Positions 31,611 to 33,135 of a stretch of DNA of 33,135 nt are shown one piece after another. The notes beneath the pieces are model-generated. The model was not told the DNA's origin, made no database searches, and saw nothing but the letters and a program-made list of their open reading frames with translations. A program made the translations under genes and the position numbers. The first letter of the stretch is position 1, and the number at the start of each line of letters is the position of its first letter. This stretch comes from Paraburkholderia sp. C35 (lineage in GTDB: Bacteria; Pseudomonadota; Gammaproteobacteria; Burkholderiales; Burkholderiaceae), in the NCBI RefSeq assembly GCF_003121405.1, contig NZ_QBUY01000102.1, forward strand, positions 1-33,135, given 5' to 3'.

Positions 31611-32957
31611 TCAGTACTGCCGACCGGCCTCGATCCACGCTTGCGTCGCGCTCATCGTCAATCGATACCGCGCGCAATTAAAGACTTCCAGCTTCTTCAA
31701 CTCATCGACGAGCATCGCCTGGAAACCCGGCGCCCCGTCTTCAGTCAACCTCAGTTCCGTCAACGCGGCCTGCATCGACTTGTGGTCACGCACCACCAGA
31801 CCCATTGCCTCCGTCAACTGCTCGCGATACTGCAGTCGTAGAGGATTCGGCGCGCCCATGGACTCCATCACGACGACATACTTCCTCATCGATCGCCGAT
31901 AGGTCCACGCAAACAGATCGACCGCGCGCGAGACATCGAGGAATTCGTACACGCCGAGCATCGCCTGGGCGTAATCATGCGGATCGACGTCCAGAAACGA
32001 CAACGGCGAGCAGTTGTAGAGCATCAGCGGAATGTTCGCGGCAAGACGACTGGTGCGCTTGTTGCCATCCTCGAACGGTTGCAGGTAGGCCAGGTTCACC
32101 CACAGGAAAAAGGCGGCCTCGATCGGATTCTTGATGAGGCGGGCCTTCCGCAGGATAGTCTCCAGCATCTCTTCGAGCACGGTCGGCACTTGAGTCGGAA
32201 CGTAGACCGTGTCGCTGATGTTGACCACCTTCTTGCGGATCACGCCCAGTGAATCCGTATCCACCAGAAGATCCTGCATGAGCACTGCGTGCAGATTTCG
32301 GACTAGCGCGGTGGAGAGGCCCTGCAGCGGCACCGCGTCGACCAGAAACTCGATGGCTGCCTTGTGGTTGAGGAGCATCACGGCGTCGGCGTCGCTGCCC
32401 GCCGTGCCGCGCCTGAACAGTTCCTCCGTGGCCAGCAAGGAATAGCGGTTGCCCTCCAGACGTGAGGACGACCACGACAGATCGATGAGCAGTTGCTCCA
32501 GCACCTTGCGTGCGTACGTTCCCGCTGGCTGCTGTTCGCGCAGGCGACCATCGCGATACAGCGATTCGGCCAGTTCTTGCGGCATTAGCCAGCTCTCATT
32601 GGGCACGTAGTCTTCGACGAATTCGCGCCTGTACGTGACGGGGTCGCGCGCGGCCAAAGGCAGATCGAGTTTGTGGCCGAGTTCGACGGAGGCGGGTGAC
32701 CAGACGGGACTCAGACCAATAGAGGGCGCTTCTGCTGTCGCGGGCGAGACGGCAACAGCCAGCCGGTAGCGGGACGATCGTGCCTGTCCGCTGCGCGTGA
32801 GTTGCCCGCCTGCAACCAGTGCTTCCAGATGGCGGCGGACGGTCGCGGGGCTACTTTGCGTAGCACGCACGACGTCGCCAGAGGAAACGTCCGACTGCCC
32901 GGCGTGAGACAACCGCTGGATAGCGTCGAGTACGTCCGTGTAGATGGATCTTGCCAT
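31611..32957 (-). CDS. Fic-family protein with N-terminal HTH and Gln in place of catalytic His
   Basis: Protein of 448 residues. Residues 5-68 form a winged helix-turn-helix (GDVVRATQSSPATVRRHLEALVAGGQL), so it can bind DNA. The Fic domain spans about 150-355. An inhibitory-helix motif S-x3-E-G-N is at 164-170 (SSRLEGN), as in class II self-inhibited Fic proteins. The active-site loop reads QPFEDGNKR (293-301) where the family has HxFx(D/E)GN(G/K)R; the catalytic His is Gln293, so AMP transfer is expected to be lost or altered, although ATP-loop residues remain. The C-terminal 90 residues are helical with unknown function. The ATG at 32957 is 2 nt after a GAGCGGAT repeat, which therefore overlaps the ribosome site. 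No separate antitoxin gene is adjacent. Confidence 0.9.
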   Translation of the reverse strand: MARSIYTDVLDAIQRLSHAGQSDVSSGDVVRATQSSPATVRRHLEALVAGGQLTRSGQARSSRYRLAVAVSPATAEAPSIGLSPVWSPASVELGHKLDLPLAARDPVTYRREFVEDYVPNESWLMPQELAESLYRDGRLREQQPAGTYARKVLEQLLIDLSWSSSRLEGNRYSLLATEELFRRGTAGSDADAVMLLNHKAAIEFLVDAVPLQGLSTALVRNLHAVLMQDLLVDTDSLGVIRKKVVNISDTVYVPTQVPTVLEEMLETILRKARLIKNPIEAAFFLWVNLAYLQPFEDGNKRTSRLAANIPLMLYNCSPLSFLDVDPHDYAQAMLGVYEFLDVSRAVDLFAWTYRRSMRKYVVVMESMGAPNPLRLQYREQLTEAMGLVVRDHKSMQAALTELRLTEDGAPGFQAMLVDELKKLEVFNCARYRLTMSATQAWIEAGRQY

Positions 32958-32959
32958 TT

Positions 32960-33071
32960 ATCCGCTCAGTATCCGCTCAATTTTGAGCAGATACTACCGA
33001 AAATGAGCGGATACGGCAAATTTTGAGCGGATACTGAGCGGATTCTCAGCTTTTGAGCGGATTGAGCGGAT
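32960..33071. repeat. Iterated GAGCGGAT operator array upstream of the Fic gene
   Basis: Eight copies of GAGCGGAT lie in 112 bp. Two are on the minus strand (32960-32967, 32971-32978) and six on the plus strand starting at 32985 (one mismatch, GAGCAGAT), 33005, 33025, 33036, 33055 and 33064. Steps of 20, 20, 11, 19 and 9 bp place them near one face of the helix. A promoter for the Fic gene fits inside: TTGCCG (33014-33019), 17-bp spacer, TAGTAT (32991-32996). Copies cover the spacer, the -10 edge and the ribosome site, pointing to autoregulation by the HTH-Fic protein. Bases 33072-33135 show nothing recognisable. Confidence 0.85.
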
Positions 33072-33135
33072 TCCGCAGTAAGCAAGACGATCTGTTTTGA
33101 GGCATCGCTTCCACCTCGCCCCCACCACCTCATCC

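Noticed and set aside
32960..33071. GAGCGGAT repeats as plasmid iterons
   Set aside because: No replication initiator gene or AT-rich origin nearby, and the repeats overlap the promoter and start of a DNA-binding protein gene.
1..33135. tRNA, rRNA, CRISPR, IS elements or prophage
   Set aside because: No cloverleaf, rRNA-like block, spaced repeats of CRISPR type, transposase, integrase or phage structural gene was seen.

Overview
The window looks like a whole assembled contig from a high-GC betaproteobacterium, most probably Burkholderiaceae (Paraburkholderia/Caballeronia-like). I infer this from the overall base composition, the dense catabolic and transport gene content, the many LysR/GntR/MerR/Rrf2 regulators and the NodT-type efflux outer-membrane protein. 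I found no rRNA, tRNA, CRISPR array, insertion sequence or prophage gene. The first 84 bases are not genomic: bases 15-84 read as an Illumina P5/Nextera adapter with an 8-base i5 index, so the first gene is cut by the contig end.

Layout, left to right. (1) 85-7171, minus strand: a four-gene export operon of an MFS transporter, an RND pump, its periplasmic adaptor and an outer-membrane lipoprotein, facing a LysR regulator (7311-8231). (2) 8241-9725: mmsA-like methylmalonate-semialdehyde dehydrogenase, with a 356-base gene-free leader. (3) 10082-12404: a two-gene hydrolase operon (a fluoroacetate-dehalogenase-like enzyme and a secreted alpha/beta hydrolase), facing a MerR regulator whose operator sits in the divergent promoter. 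(4) 12426-14192: a single-cysteine Rrf2 repressor facing an Old Yellow Enzyme, with two matching 23-bp operators exactly 100 bp apart. (5) 14242-18535: a periplasmic disulfide-rich hydrolase, an orphan branched-chain-type binding protein, and an alpha/beta hydrolase facing a second LysR. (6) 18753-21058: a class V aminotransferase and a leaderless PI-PLC-like phosphodiesterase. (7) 21307-31368, minus strand: an eleven-gene catabolic operon (AA_synth/DUF1185, alpha/beta hydrolase, flavin reductase, luciferase-like monooxygenase, aldehyde dehydrogenase, NIPSNAP, four-gene Pot-type ABC importer, GntR regulator). (8) 31611-32957: an HTH-Fic protein with Gln in place of the catalytic His, preceded by eight copies of an 8-bp repeat.

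The strongest candidate for an undescribed system is region 7. It combines uptake, a two-component flavin monooxygenase, a hydrolase, an aldehyde dehydrogenase and its own GntR repressor. A pair of 15-bp near-palindromes 42 bp apart lies in its promoter. The gene set suggests oxidative breakdown of a small imported organic compound, possibly a nitrogen heterocycle or amide, but the substrate cannot be read from sequence. The second candidate is the Fic gene, whose repeat array overlaps its own predicted promoter and start and so suggests tight autoregulation by its N-terminal winged helix.
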